DNA of 64,000 nt, taken from positions 1 to 64,000 of the forward strand of contig BSDZ01000056.1 in NCBI GenBank assembly GCA_030268105.1, written 5' to 3'. Position 1 is the first letter of the stretch, and each line of letters opens with the position of its first letter. A model generated the notes under the pieces. It was not told where the DNA came from and did not search any database. It saw only the letters and a list, made by a program, of their open reading frames with translations. This DNA is from Volvox africanus. Lineage: Eukaryota > Chlorophyta > Chlorophyceae > Chlamydomonadales > Volvocaceae. The position numbers were made by a program, and so were the translations under genes. Of this stretch, positions 14,426-28,486 are shown one piece after another.

Positions 14426-16490
14426 CGGCCAGCACTAACACGGTGGGGGCAATGTCAATGTGCTGCGTCGTGGTAACCACCTTGGAGCCGGCAGCCAGAC
14501 CCGGGCCCTGAGGCCAGGGACGACGGGTGGAGGGGTGAAGTCCAGGGATTTCTGCCACAAAAGGATAAGGGTTCTTGAGTATTAGGCTAGGAGGGCAAAG
14601 GACAGGCGGACGGAGGTTGGACTACGATTTTAGGCGGGGGAGGCAGGGTTAAAGATGCAACAGAAAGGTGCGTGCAAGGATTTATGGCAAGGACGACGGA
14701 GGGCCTGGTTCTGGTGGCAGTGGTTGCCTCATGTTAAAGGAAGGAGGGGGCGATGATACGAAATCTACAATCTATAATCTATATTATTATACACCTATCC
14801 CCACCCCACCCACGCCCCTCCCACCTAACGCCACGACCATCTCTCATCCACAGCTCGCATGCACCTCAGCGGCACTCGGTGGATCTCCTCTAAGAAGGTC
14901 ACATTTGCGGCCGTGAGGGGGTCTCGCGCCCGCAGCCACGCTGGCTTCCCACTAACCCCCGGTCATTCTGGGCGGTCGTGGCAGTGCCGCTCCACTCAGC
15001 TCCTCCCACAGTGTCAGGCCGCAAGTAAATAAGGCCTACGCGTTTGGATGGTGGCTGGCGTCGTCCCCGGTAGGGAATGTGGAATCAATCGGGGCGTAAG
15101 CTAAGTAGCCGCCAAGGCCGTGCATAATCGTAGAAAGAAGAGCGATGGGAACCGTGATGATGTATACTATCGGTGTTGTTGGCGACAGCGAAGAGGTGCT
15201 GCGAGAGACGTTGGTAGATGCAAGCAAAAGTTAATGTATGAGTGCTTGCCCCCTCCCCCCGCATTCACCTGTGTATAGCGTGGTGTACCCAGCTTTCTGC
15301 AGCCAGGTGGGGAGCCACTCGCGATCCAAATCCAGCGCACGGAATTTTGCAGAACCTCCTGTATGTGAGGAAGGGGTTGTGGGTTCGCGGGCCAGGGCCT
15401 CGGGGATGACGAATTTAATTTGTGGAAAAATGGTTTCCGCGGCCAGACGGCGAACCCCTTGGGGTGGCAAAAGAATGAATGGAAGAACGGAAGGACAGAA
15501 CGAACTCGCTTTGTGGACGGCCCAGAAAGGGGAGGGGTCTGCGGTGAGAACAGGAAGGTTGATTAGGAAGGATGATAGTGCCTAGAGTTGAAGGGATGCA
15601 GAGCCGCGGAGCGCGGAGGGCTGGCGGGTTTCAGTTGCTGTTGGGTCAAATGACAGTCATCCGTCCACCTCCGGGAGAGGGGTTGTCATCAATGGCCATT
15701 GGGGCGGCCTTTCCTTGTCTCCTGTCTCGCTCATAAATGTAAATCTGTGCTTAGAAAAAGGTGGTAATGAGAAACTCTTAAATATGTCTGGTTCCGGAGC
15801 ATGACCTACACCAAAACCCGGGTCCATGTTCGCTCCGCCAATTAACCTGACTGACGGTAATGACAAGGGGCCGCACGTCGCAATGTGGCTTCGAAGCCAC
15901 CCGTCCACCCAGGAATACTTCTTCCATCGGGGGAGATCGGGTATTACCGTCTGAGGCTTACGATCGTATCCAGGCTAGTCGGGGACGGCAGGGTGGAACC
16001 TGTCATTTAAAACTTGACGTACCGTGTGGTCCGAGCACGTCTGTGAAATTGGTATTGGGACTCAGCTGGCCGCGTTGGAGGCTGACCCGGGAAGGGCAGC
16101 AGATGGGAGTAGTGACGAAATGGTTCGTAAAGGTGACACCTGGTTTGCAGCAACATCGGGACATAACCGAATAAGGAACCGATGCCTGCAGGAACTGACA
16201 GGAAGATTACCAACTTCCAACAACCAACCATTTTTACTTACCAGCTCAAAGAATCTTGAACAACATCTATGATTCAAGAAATTTCTGAACATTCCTGGTC
16301 GCGTCGTCGTGCACGAAAGTCGCACGTCGCCAAATGATTGATGGTCCGGTTACGATGCCCTTACCTCGGTCTCGCAAAAGCCGTTTCGTCGCCGGTACTG
16401 AGATTAATCTACATCATCTACAAGGATAAGGATAGAGTTTGGACGCCGTGCTACAGATGCCGAATATGTGATGATACCCAGATACAGCAT
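14426..16490 (-). pseudogene. Arylsulfatase pseudogene, unit 2
   Basis: Collinear with unit 4: piece 1 at 16404-16490, the CCPSR piece at 16023-16185, the GGSAKF piece at 15269-15358, the TFLEE piece near 14835-14990, and the HIDIAPTV piece at 14426-14507. It has the same frameshift before VTFTNHF and the same stop after VDDVD. The TFLEE piece has a C lost at ACCCCCGGTC relative to units 3 to 6, which shortens its open frame. Confidence 0.8.
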
Positions 16491-18578
16491 TACATTTAGA
16501 AATCGCTTCCTTTGAAATTTCTTTGGATTAAACGATTTATTTGACGGAAATTCTTACGTGGAAATTCTTTACTCGACGGAAGAAGTATTTCAAGATATGC
16601 TCATTTCATGCAAAGCATGACGTTGGTTGGCTTGGGGGCTGTTGCCGTTATTGAACAAAAGGGTAGAACAAAGGTGAGGGACGAGAGGGGACTCATGTTT
16701 TCTTCATGTAGCGCCTATCACCCTACACTTGCCGCCTTCCGCCCGACCGCTGCATTGTAGCACGGAGCTGAACTTGTCTGCCGCGTCTGACTTCCTGCAA
16801 TGGTAACTATGGAAACGCCTGGCACTTGCACACAATTCTTGATTCAGGGAACTAAAGAAAACAAGTTCGAGACAAAAAGGCAAATAAAATTGTTCGATGC
16901 TCTTACGAGCAAGCCCAATCGGTGAAGCTGTCACGTCGGAAGCGCGATGGATCAACGGTGAACTGACAAGACTGTCGAAGCTCCCAAACCAACGATTTGA
17001 TTGCATTTGCATACTTGTGAGAATTAAATAATGGTTAAGTGTATATGATCTTTCGGGCAATTGTTCAATCCCAACCGTAATTGTTTTGCTGTTGCTTCAT
17101 AAACGCGTGAGTGCAGCGGTTGACCAAGGAACCAGGGAGGTCGAACTTATCAAAGTCCACATCTACCAGCAGGCACCTAGAATACACACATTTATAGTCC
17201 GTGCTGCAACTTGCATGGTATGAAAGGTTACAACATATCTCAAATTTCTCGTTTCTACCTTTCCAACATCCTGTTCTGTCCTCTCGTGCGACTTAAAGGC
17301 GGCATCCATATGCCTACCCATTTGTTGCCTCGACCGGGTGCCTCAGGAATTAATTCCTAGCAATCAGCATCACAATTGTACGGGCGAAAATAATCCAATG
17401 GAACGATTGAGCCAGTTTGAATACTTGTCGTTCAGATACGCTATAGATTCGAAGCTAGCATGAACACAGGCAAGGGCGTGTGTGTGGGTTATGTACATCT
17501 GGTTGGTCACACATGTGCAGAGGCTAAGGTTTCAGCATGCCCGTACATGTGGCAGGGTGGATTCCCGATGCGGATGGAGCTTGCTCTGGTGTTGGTTTTG
17601 CAGACATATACAATGAATCACTTCTGCGCTGTATGTTAGCACACCAGCTATGGACAGGCGGAAAGCAACTGCGTGGACTCATGCGTGTCGTTGAGCATTA
17701 GACTACGTGTGTATCAGGCCTTGGCGCATGCTCTTTCACGCTTCGATGCCTTTGATTTTCCTTCAAACAGACTTATTATCGAACACGTTTCACTGGAAGA
17801 TAAGCGCGTGGAAGGGAGATGCCACGAGAGAACTGTGCGTGTGGGGGCGTTGACGCGCGGCGGGCAGCAGCTGGGGCGCAATCAGTTGGGGCTCAGCCAT
17901 ATGGGCGCTTGCCAGGAGCCTCTTTGTCCGACACCATGGATCCGGCGCGATCCATGCACCCAGCGCACTTGTGAAGCGTATGGAGCTTGCTGTGTCGTTG
18001 ATTATGCAGTTTTATTCATTGTATATGCGCTGTATGCACAACGAGCTATGGGTAGCCGGAGATGAACCGTTCAAATAAATGCATGTTGGGCATTAGACTA
18101 CGTGTGTATGAGGCCGGATGGCCGTGTCTATTTATACATTGATCAGGACGTATTCACATACGGCTGGTAGAGGATGCCACGGCATGGGAACAGTGACATC
18201 CACGACATTGTACGCCTGATGGCTGGTGCGTGCTCGTGCCTTCATGCATATCTAAGTTGTGGAGGGGCTGCGGGCTGAATGTGTGTGTATGTTTGTGTAT
18301 GATACGTTCACGTTCACTGTTTGGAAACTAGTTTGATAAGCCTCACCCCGCCGTTCGTATGGCCTATGGGTATGTGTTTATACCCCTTCACGTGATATAT
18401 GATGACGAGCATGTGAACCATGCAGCTGTGTTGACTGCATTACCGAGCTACTAGAGCTGTGTAAACATCTTGCCGTATCCGTTAATTGTGTAGGCGTGTA
18501 CTCAGACAGGAAGGGCACAGAAAACTGAAACATAATGACATCTTGTCACACTGTAGGGGCTACGCAGCAAATATGGAA

Positions 18579-18794
18579 TTATTGACGAGGGTCTGAGCTC
18601 AGGGTGTGTGTGGTTAAGAAAGTTACATGAAACACAAACAGAATTATGAAAGTACCAATCACGATATAGTACAAAACAAAGGTATCAGAGTCTGCCCAAT
18701 TAAGGGTGGTATCGAAAGACACCGAATATGAATTCAAAGCCCCATATACATGTTTCGTTCCAGGGACAGGCAAAGTGTCCAAGGAAGCTCCCAA
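18579..18794 (-). CDS. Exon-like frame with one membrane segment, unit 2
   Basis: Same 71-codon frame as in unit 4, with an identical membrane span and tail. No ATG at its start; probably an exon rather than a complete gene. Confidence 0.35.
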   Translation of the reverse strand: MGASLDTLPVPGTKHVYGALNSYSVSFDTTLNWADSDTFVLYYIVIGTFIILFVFHVTFLTTHTLSSDPRQ

Positions 18795-21566
18795 GGATCC
18801 TGGATCGCGTGTTTCTGGGGTCGTAACCCTCCATGTGGTGGGGTTTCTTTACCTCGCACCCATTACTCCTCCATTGCACAAACAGGGACAATCAAGACGT
18901 CCCGGCCAAAGCCACTCCGGCGGCTAAGGCCCCCCCTTTGTCCCAGCCAAAGCCGCTCCAGCGGCTAAGGCCCCCCTTTTGTCCCAGCCAAAGCCGCTCC
19001 GGCGGCTAAAGCCCGCTTCTTTTTGCCACTCGTTACACAAGCAAAGACAATACGTCCCAGCCACAGCCGCCCTGGAGGCAGAGCCCCGACCAGTCCACAC
19101 CAGGGCATTAAATCTGCGTGGAAAGGGTTTGTTAGTCAGTAAGGACATGTCTAATTATTATCGTAAGAACTGAGCGACACAATAAACAGGCAGGCCAAGT
19201 CCCACACTTACCTTCTGATGACTAACATTAAGCCCTGATAAGATGCATGCAATCCCCCCTTTGTTTCCCTTGCTCCACCCCTCACTCACATATTCCTTCG
19301 GCATGCGCATCTAGTTGTTGTTCTCAAGTCTGCTATATGCGACTTGCAAGTGTTCGAAGGCTTTGAAGGCCAACACCCTGTGTTGCCCACCGAGCAGGTG
19401 ACGGTGTGGGTTCACCTGCCACCTGAGCCTGTCGTACACAGCCTTCCGTCCCTGGGTTTTGAACTTTTCCGGAGCAAGCTGAAGATGAGACGTCGCCAAG
19501 TGCCTCATCTTCCAGATTGGTAAATGTTTTGGGGGGAATTTTTTTTTTGTTCACCCACTCACCACATCCTTTCATTTGTAAGCCACTCCGCCAGTAGAAG
19601 TATCTCCACTGAGCATTGCTTTTAGGACACTGGCCCTAGCGACAGCACTGCTGGACGCTCTCGGTATCCGATCACGCAAACAAGCAGCCCTATCCAAAGA
19701 CCAGGTGTGGCTTGCGAGCTTAAGGCTGCGGTGTGCGTATGTGAAAGTCAAGTTGGATAGAGATAAGAGTTGCATGAGCAGGTAGCAGTAAACAACGTTG
19801 CATTTAAAACGCTGTAGTGCGAAAATGCGCACTGAACGGCCTAGTAGCAAAAGTTTTGATGAATAGCGGCGGAGAGTGTACCTCCATGCTAATCTGCCCT
19901 GCCAGGGGTTCTTACATCTGTGAGAAACTTTGAGGTATTTCGTTGCTTACGGAAAGCTTTCAATCAATCCACGGTCATGATGGCACAGGGAAGTTATGTG
20001 CATTCAGTACTAAGCTGGAATCACGGCCAGTAGCATCTGAGGACGACGCGAAGTTGAACCTCTTTTAATAACTGAAACATGGGAAATGACAGGGTCTATT
20101 ACTGCATCTGAAAAGGGCAAACCACCTCCTGGCTTTCTGAGAACCACAATTCCGAAGCAAACTTGATACGAAGTCGCACATGTACATGGAAGTATATGAA
20201 CTATAATCACATTACTGTAGACATAATACAGGACACAGAATAGAATACACATATGTTTTGTAGGTTCCTTTGGAAGGCTTAGGGTTACTGCCCCGGGGAA
20301 GAACACTGCTTGCCAATACATACTGCCTTCCGCGCATGCATGGCGCCGGCATGATGCTCGATGTAAATTACATTACTCCAACGCGATGAACACCCGGGAT
20401 AGATCTCGCTCAGAACCTCGCTCTGGCAACCAGTCACCTTCGCGATGCCCACCCGTTCGTTGGAGCTTTGCGCCCCACCCTAGCTGAGACCTGTTATGGC
20501 TTCGTCCAACACCTCCGTCTACTGCCTCCCCTTGGTCCGTAGCCCTTCTGCCCGGTCGCCTGACAACTGCCGCACCCATTCACACCATCCCCGCACATGC
20601 AGCCCGTCTGGCGAGCTAAATAACGCATAATAGATTGGGGCATAACAAATTCACCACGCAACCAAATTTTGACACGAAACAATCCAACAAACACGACGTG
20701 TTTTTTGTCCCGAGACACTCTGATTATGACTCCAGGGGGACACGTTGTGCTTAGGGCACACTGCCACACTAATTCAATGGTCAATGGTTGCACTTCATCC
20801 AGATGATGTAGATAGGTTTGCAACCATCCAATAGATCCTACATCTAGGGGGAAAACACCATCATTGGAAATTGCGCTTGAATGAGACTGCTTTGGAATTA
20901 TTTCAGAAATTATTCGGCGGAAGTGTGGCCTGTTGTTGTACAGCGGTGGTGGTTTCAGGCCCGCAGGACAAGAGTTGTAGTCGGTCTACTTGAAGACGGA
21001 ACAAGGAGATGAACGTTTGGAAGTTGAGATAGCAGTTTTGAAGATTGGGATGTACGAAAACACTGTCATGGCACACTTCATGAACGGTTGGGAAATGTGG
21101 TGTTTGGTCTGTAAAAATGTCCAATGGGAACGCTGCCTCGACTAAACCCTAAGCTTAATGGTTACAAGCTGGCCATATGCCGCCTAGAATGGCGCGCGGT
21201 TGACGAACGAACGTTTACGGTATGTCCGGTAGGTTGCTTGGAGGTAAGTATGTTGCAACCTTTTAAAGCCATGCAAGCTGCAGCAACGGACTCTTAATGT
21301 GTCTGTCCTAGATGCCTGCTCGTAGATGTGGACTTTGGATAGGTTGGCCCTCCCCGATTCCTTGATCAACCGCTGCACTCACGCGTTTAGGAAAGCAACA
21401 GCAAAACAATTACGCTTGGGATTTAACGACTCCTGAAGAAATTATGTACACTTCATTTGGCCCACTCCCCTCCTTGGTGGCGCATATCCGTTAGGCTGAT
21501 GGTTCTTATCCTCTATGCAACCTGGGAAATAGCAACAAAATATGCCGTGTGAGGATTAATGATATG

Positions 21567-21595
21567 AACACACACACACACACACAACACACACG
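21567..21595. repeat. CA microsatellite, unit 3 (short)
   Basis: Shortest version, with about a dozen dinucleotides and an AA interruption, followed by CGGGGCAAGTG where other units have AGGGGCAAGTG. Confidence 0.9.
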
Positions 21596-23592
21596 GGGCA
21601 AGTGAACGTGCACGCCGCATGCCTGCACTAATTGGGAGTGCTTATTTTGCATCCCCAAACTCATCCATTTGCGCGCGAGGAGTGATTCGGGATGTTGGCA
21701 CACCATGTCGCGCCGCGCCACGTTGTGCTGCCCCACGTCACGCGAGCAAACTTCTAAATTCACAGAATTTTACATTTAAGCAGCGCAGCATATATACATA
21801 TTTATAGCCAATATTACTGATAGCTCACTTTATCCAGGCCGCGGGAATTTAAGAATCGAATAAAGGAGGTTCTTCAGCTTTAAAGATTCTGTCCGCCAGG
21901 CGCTGATCGCTTTGGCTGCCTCGTACAGTTAAATAAGAGTTCGAAATATGCCGATTTTACGTAGTCCAGTTGCATTTATATATGCAAGAGAAGTTCACAT
22001 TACCAATGACCACAAACAAAGTAAAGAGCGAAGTAAAGCTTTCTATACTGAATGTCATAGGACAAACCAGAGCTGGGACTGCTCCGGGACAACGCAAATG
22101 GTCATTTTTGCGGCACAGGGGCTTATCCAACACTGCACCCATTCTGGTCTTGTAACAAATATGTTCCCCTGGCTTGATAGTTAGAAGTGTACCTTAAAAT
22201 TGGGTCTGGGAAAATTGGGTTTGGAGGTGCATGGTGTTGGACCCTTAGCCTTTTCGAGCTCTTTGAGCAGTCTTGCTTACCCAAGCATTCATTTGTGCCT
22301 TTGATCTTGTCAAAAAAATGTAGTTAAGGTTTTTAGATCAAAACAAGCTTATGAAGAAGAAATAGAACAAAATTCAAAATTATATAGAACATTAAGTAAT
22401 AGACCAGAAGAAAGAACTGACCAAGTTATACGAAATTAAAAATGAGCTTTTACTAAGCGTTCCCAATATTTTGCATTGACGCCCACATCTATGCTGCGGT
22501 GATGTTGCCTACCCGTCACGCCCCTACCCTAGACGGACCACATGTAGCCATTCCCGCCTTCGTTCGAAGGCCTCCAATCAGCCCCAGATGCACAATAATC
22601 TTAACTCCAACTATCCAAACTTCCGAAGCCTACAGCTCCAAATCCTAAGCCCGTACCGACCGTTGCATGCCTCGCATCCGGGGTCTGAGTACAACATGTA
22701 CAACATACAACTGATCGCTTAATAAATTATCAACTCCCCATATCTTCTGCCGGAAGCACCAATGCAGAATTACCGAAAGTTCGAAATACGTAGGCCGATA
22801 TGCCGATAGGCCGATAGCAGATGGACGCGGGAGAGAGAGTAGAGCCACGAGAGAGGAGAAGGAAACATGGCGGAACGTGTGGCGCTTACTACAACCCCCT
22901 GCTGCAAACCTCTCTCGGCAAAGTTGGAACGTAAGCCCGATCCTTCGTAATAAGCAGCATTCTCATCCAGTTCGAATAGAATTTAGCAAGAACAGCAACA
23001 CAGGAAGGGATAGAATCCCAATCTCAATCTTGACTTTGTGCCTTCCTCATTATTACGCGGTTTTCACTCTAACCGCGCAATCCGGCACGACCGCCACGGC
23101 CGCGCCGCGAAATAACGACCATTCGTTTTCCAGGTCCTAATATGGCAGACAACGGCCGAAAGGAAAGCCCGGTATTGCATAGTACATATCATCGTACTGC
23201 TCGTCCATGGCATCCCACAGATCCGAGACGCTGCCATCGGTGTGAAGCCCCTGCAGCCGTATATCCGTGCAGGGCCGCGCATAAGCCTAAGGGTTTTATC
23301 ATTTGTACAACGGTAGGACATAAAAAGATTTGATCTGTCGTAACAAGTCACCAGATAATCAGGGCCAGGGCCAGGGCCAGGGCCAGGGCCAGGGCTAGCT
23401 CGGACGCCTAACCCGATAGGACACGAGTAGTAAGTTTGCTCCTCCCAAAGTGGAATACCAGGTCTCTTATCATCTTCCTTCCATCCATCCTTCCCGGTGC
23501 ACCCTAGTAAGCACCTGGATTGCTGAGACCCACGGGTCCATGGCTTAGCATGCCCTCTGAGCCCCGCCCCATGAGCCCCACTCCCTACTCAC

Positions 23593-25660
23593 CGGCCAGC
23601 ACTAACACGGTGGGGGCAATGTCAATGTGCTGCGTCGTGGTAACCACCTTGGAGCCGGCAGCCAGACCCGGGCCCTGAGGCCAGGGACGACGGGTGGAGG
23701 GGTGAAGTCCAGGGATTTCTGCCACAAAAGGATAAGGGTTCTTGAGTATTAGGCTAGGAGGGCAAAGGACAGGCGGACGGAGGTTGGGACTACGATTTTA
23801 GGCGGGGGAGGCAGGGTTAAAGATGCAACAGAAAGGTGCGTGCAAGGATTTATGGCAAGGACGACGGAGGGCCTGGTTCTGGTGGCAGTGGTTGCCTCAT
23901 GTTAAAGGAAGGAGGGGGCGATGATACGAAATCTACAATCTATAATCTATATTATTATACACCTATCCCCACCCCACCCACGCCCCTCCCACCTAACGCC
24001 ACGACCATCTCTCATCCACAGCTCGCATGCACCTCAGCGGCACTCGGTGGATCTCCTCTAAGAAGGTCACATTTGCGGCCGTGAGGGGGTCTCGCGCCCG
24101 CAGCCACGCTGGCTTCCCACTAACCCCCGGGTCATTCTGGGCGGTCGTGGCAGTGCCGCTCCACTCAGCTCCTCCCACAGTGTCAGGCCGCAAGTAAATA
24201 AGGCCTACGCGTTTGGATGGTGGCTGGCGTCGTCCCCGGTAGGGAATGTGGAATCAATCGGGGCGTAAGCTAAGTAGCCGCCAAGGCCGTGCATAATCGT
24301 AGAAAGAAGAGCGATGGGAACCGTGATGATGTATACTATCGGTGTTGTTGGCGACAGCGAAGAGGTGCTGCGAGAGACGTTGGTAGATGCAAGCAAAAGT
24401 TAATGTATGAGTGCTTGCCCCCTCCCCCCGCATTCACCTGTGTATAGCGTGGTGTACCCAGCTTTCTGCAGCCAGGTGGGGAGCCACTCGCGATCCAAAT
24501 CCAGCGCACGGAATTTTGCAGAACCTCCTGTATGTGAGGAAGGGGTTGTGGGTTCGCGGGCCAGGGCCTCGGGGATGACGAATTTAATTTGTGGAAAAAT
24601 GGTTTCCGCGGCCAGACGGCGAACCCCTTGGGGTGGCAAAAGAATGAATGGAAGAACGGAAGGACAGAACGAACTCGCTTTGTGGACGGCCCAGAAAGGG
24701 GAGGGGTCTGCGGTGAGAACAGGAAGGTTGATTAGGAAGGATGATAGTGCCTAGAGTTGAAGGGATGCAGAGCCGCGGAGCGGGGAGGGCTGGCGGGTTT
24801 CAGTTGCTGTTGGGTCAAATGACAGTCATCCGTCCACCTCCGGGAGAGGGGTTGTCATCAATGGCCATTGGGGCGGCCCTTCCTTGTCTCCTGTCTCGCT
24901 CATAAATGTAAATCTGTGCTTAGAAAAAGGTGGTAATGAGAAACTCTTAAATATGTCTGGTTCCGGAGCATGACCTACACCAAAACCCGGGTCCATGTTC
25001 GCTCCGCCAATTAACCTGACTGACGGTAATGACAAGGGGCCGCACGTCGCAATGTGGCTTCGAAGCCACCCGTCCACCCAGGAATACTTCTTCCATCGGG
25101 GGAGATCGGGTATTACCGTCTGAGGCTTACGATCGTATCCAGGCTAGTCGGGGACGGCAGGGTGGAACCTGTCATTTAAAACTTGACGTACCGTGTGGTC
25201 CGAGCACGTCTGTGAAATTGGTATTGGGACTCAGCTGGCCGCGTTGGAGGCTGACCCGGGAAGGGCAGCAGATGGGAGTAGTGACGAAATGGTTCGTAAA
25301 GGTGACACCTGGTTTGCAGCAACATCGGGACATAACCGAATAAGGAACCGATGCCTGCAGGAACTGACAGGAAGATTACCAACTTCCAACAACCAACCAT
25401 TTTTACTTACCAGCTCAAAGAATCTTGAACAACATCTATGATTCAAGAAAATTTCTGAACATTCCTGGTCGCGTCGTCGTGCACGAAAGTCGCACGTCGC
25501 CAAATGATTGATGGTCCGGTTACGATGCCCTTACCTCGGTCTCGCAAAAGCCGTTTCGTCGCCGGTACTGAGATTAATCTACATCATCTACAAGGATAAG
25601 GATAGAGTTTGGACGCCGTGCTACAGATGCCGAATATGTGATGATACCCAGATACAGCAT
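23593..25660 (-). pseudogene. Arylsulfatase pseudogene, unit 3
   Basis: Collinear with unit 4: piece 1 at 25574-25660, the CCPSR piece at 25192-25354, the GGSAKF piece at 24438-24527, the TFLEE piece at about 24011-24164 inside the open frame 23993-24193, and the HIDIAPTV piece at 23593-23674. The same frameshift and the same missing DNGYH segment are shared with unit 4. This part of unit 3 is not indel-rich, so the shared defects are unlikely to be sequencing errors. Confidence 0.81.
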
Positions 25661-27750
25661 TACATTTAGAAATCGCTTCCTTTGAAATTTCTTTGGATTA
25701 AACGATTTATTTGACGGAAATTCTTACGTGGAAATTCTTTACTCGACGGAAGAAGTATTTCAAGATATGCTCATTTCATGCAAAGCATGACGTTGGTTGG
25801 CTTGGGGGCTGTTGCCGTTATTGAACAAAAGGGTAGAACAAAGGTGAGGGACGAGAGGGGACTCATGTTTTCTTCATGTAGCGCCTATCACCCTACACTT
25901 GCCGCCTTCCGCCCGACCGCTGCATTGTAGCACGGAGCTGACCTTGTCTGCCGCGTCTGACTTCCTGCAATGGTAACTATGGAAACGCCTGGCACTTGCA
26001 CACAATTCTTGATTCAGGGAACTAAAGAAAACAAGTTCGAGACAAAAAGGCAAATAAAATTGTTCGATGCTCTTACGAGCAAGCCCAATCGGTGAAGCTG
26101 TCACGTCGGAAGCGCGATGGATCAACGGTGAACTGACAAGACTGTCGAAGCTCCCAAACCAACGATTTGATTGCATTTGCATACTTGTGAGAATTAAATA
26201 ATGGTTAAGTGTATATGATCTTTCGGGCAATTGTTCAATCCCAACCGTAATTGTTTTGCTGTTGCTTCATAAACGCGTGAGTGCAGCGGTTGACCAAGGA
26301 ACCAGGGAGGTCGAACTTATCAAAGTCCACATCTACCAGCAGGCACCTAGAATACACACATTTATAGTCCGTGCTGCAACTTGCATGGTATGAAAGGTTA
26401 CAACATATCTCAAATTTCTCGTTTCTACCTTTCCAACATCCTGTTTCTGTCCTCTCGTGCGACTTAAAGGCGGCATCCATATGCCTACCCATTTGTTGCC
26501 TCGACCGGGTGCCTCAGGAATTAATTCCTAGCAATCAGCATCACAATTGTACGGGCGAAAATAATCCAATGGAACGATTGAGCCAGTTTGAATACTTGTC
26601 GTTCAGATACGCTATAGATTCGAAGCTAGCATGAACACAGGCAAGGGCGTGTGTGTGGGTTATGTACATCTGGTTGGTCACACATGTGCAGAGGCTAAGG
26701 TTTCAGCATGCCCGTACATGTGGCAGGGTGGATTCCCGATGCGGATGGAGCTTGCTCTGGTGTTGGTTTTGCAGACATATACAATGAATCACTTCTGCGC
26801 TGTATGTTAGCACACCAGCTATGGACAGGCGGAAAGCAACTGCGTGGACTCATGCGTGTCGTTGAGCATTAGACTACGTGTGTATCAGGCCTTGGCGCAT
26901 GCTCTTTCACGCTTCGATGCCTTTGATTTTCCTTCAAACAGACTTATTATCGAACACGTTTCACTGGAAAATAAGCGCGTGGAAGGGAGATGCCACGAGA
27001 GAACTGTGCGTGTGGGGGCGTTGACGCGCGGCGGGCAGCAGCTGGGGCGCAATCAGTTGGGGCTCAGCCATATGGGCGCTTGCCAGGAGCCTCTTTGTCC
27101 GACACCATGGATCCGGCGCGATCCATGCACCCAGCGCACTTGTGAAGCGTATGGAGCTTGCTGTGTCGTTGATTATGCAGTTTTATTCATTGTATATGCG
27201 CTGTATGCACAACGAGCTATGGGTAGCCGGAGATGAACCGTTCAAATAAATGCATGTTGGGCATTAGACTACGTGTGTATGAGGCCGGATGGCCGTGTCT
27301 ATTTATACATTGATCAGGACGTATTCACATACGGCTGGTAGAGGATGCCACGGCATGGGAACAGTGACATCCACGACATTGTACGCCTGATGGCTGGTGC
27401 GTGCTCGTGCCTTCATGCATATCTAAGTTGTGGAGGGGCTGCGGGCTGAATGTGTGTGTATGTTTGTGTATGATACGTTCACGTTCACTGTTTGGAAACT
27501 AGTTTGATAAGCCTCACCCCGCCGTTCGTATGGCCTATGGGTATGTGTTTATACCCCTTCACGTGATATATTGATGACGAGCATGTGAACCATGCAGCTG
27601 TGTTGACTGCATTACCGAGCTACTAGAGCTGTGTAAACATCTTGCCGTATCCGTTAATTGTGTAGGCGTGTACTCAGACAGGAAGGGCACAGAAAACTGA
27701 AACATAATGACATCTTGTCACACTGTAGGGGCTACGCAGCAAATATGGAA

Positions 27751-27966
27751 TTATTGACGAGGGTCTGAGCTCAGGGTGTGTGTGGTTAAGAAAGTTACAT
27801 GAAACACAAACAGAATTATGAAAGTACCAATCACGATATAGTACAAAACAAAGGTATCAGAGTCTGCCCAATTAAGGGTGGTATCGAAAGACACCGAATA
27901 TGAATTCAAAGCCCCATATACATGTTTCGTTCCAGGGACAGGCAAAGTGTCCAAGGAAGCTCCCAA
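27751..27966 (-). CDS. Exon-like frame with one membrane segment, unit 3
   Basis: Same 71-codon frame as in unit 4, with VLYYIVIGTFIILFVF intact and a stop at the same place. No ATG at its start. Confidence 0.35.
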   Translation of the reverse strand: MGASLDTLPVPGTKHVYGALNSYSVSFDTTLNWADSDTFVLYYIVIGTFIILFVFHVTFLTTHTLSSDPRQ

Positions 27967-28486
27967 GGATCCTGGATCGCGTGTTTCTGGGGTCGTAACC
28001 CTCCATGTGGTGGGGTTTCTTTACCTCGCACCCATTACTCCTCCATTGCACAAACAGGGACAATCAAGACGTCCCGGCCAAAGCCACTCCGGCGGCTAAG
28101 GCCCCCCCTTTGTCCCAGCCAAAGCCGCTCCAGCGGCTAAGGCCCCCCTTTTGTCCCAGCCAAAGCCGCTCCGGCGGCTAAAGCCCGCTTCTTTTTGCCA
28201 CTCGTTACACAAGCAAAGGACAATACGTCCCAGCCACAGCCGCCCTGGAGGCAGAGCCCCCGACCAGTCCACACCAGGGCATTAAATCTGCGTGGAAAGG
28301 GTTTGTTAGTCAGTAAGGACATGTCTAATTATTATCGTAAGAACTGAGCGACACAATAAAACAGGCAGGCCAAGTCCCACACTTACCTTCTGATGACTAA
28401 CATTAAGCCCTGATAAGATGCATGCAATCCCCCCTTTGTTTCCCTTGCTCCACCCCTCACTCCACATATTCCTTCGGCATGCGCAT

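Larger units (their letters stand above)
10154..19570. repeat. Tandem macrosatellite unit 2, shortened (about 9.4 kb)
   Basis: Second copy, collinear with unit 1 from the anchor at 10154 to about 19570. It is about 1 kb short because the 57-bp minisatellite and its 3-prime flank are missing. The sequence passes from the conserved TTTGTAAGCC block straight into the block that normally lies about 260 bp inside the next unit. The joint contains runs of G and T not seen elsewhere. The right end is therefore approximate. Confidence 0.9.
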
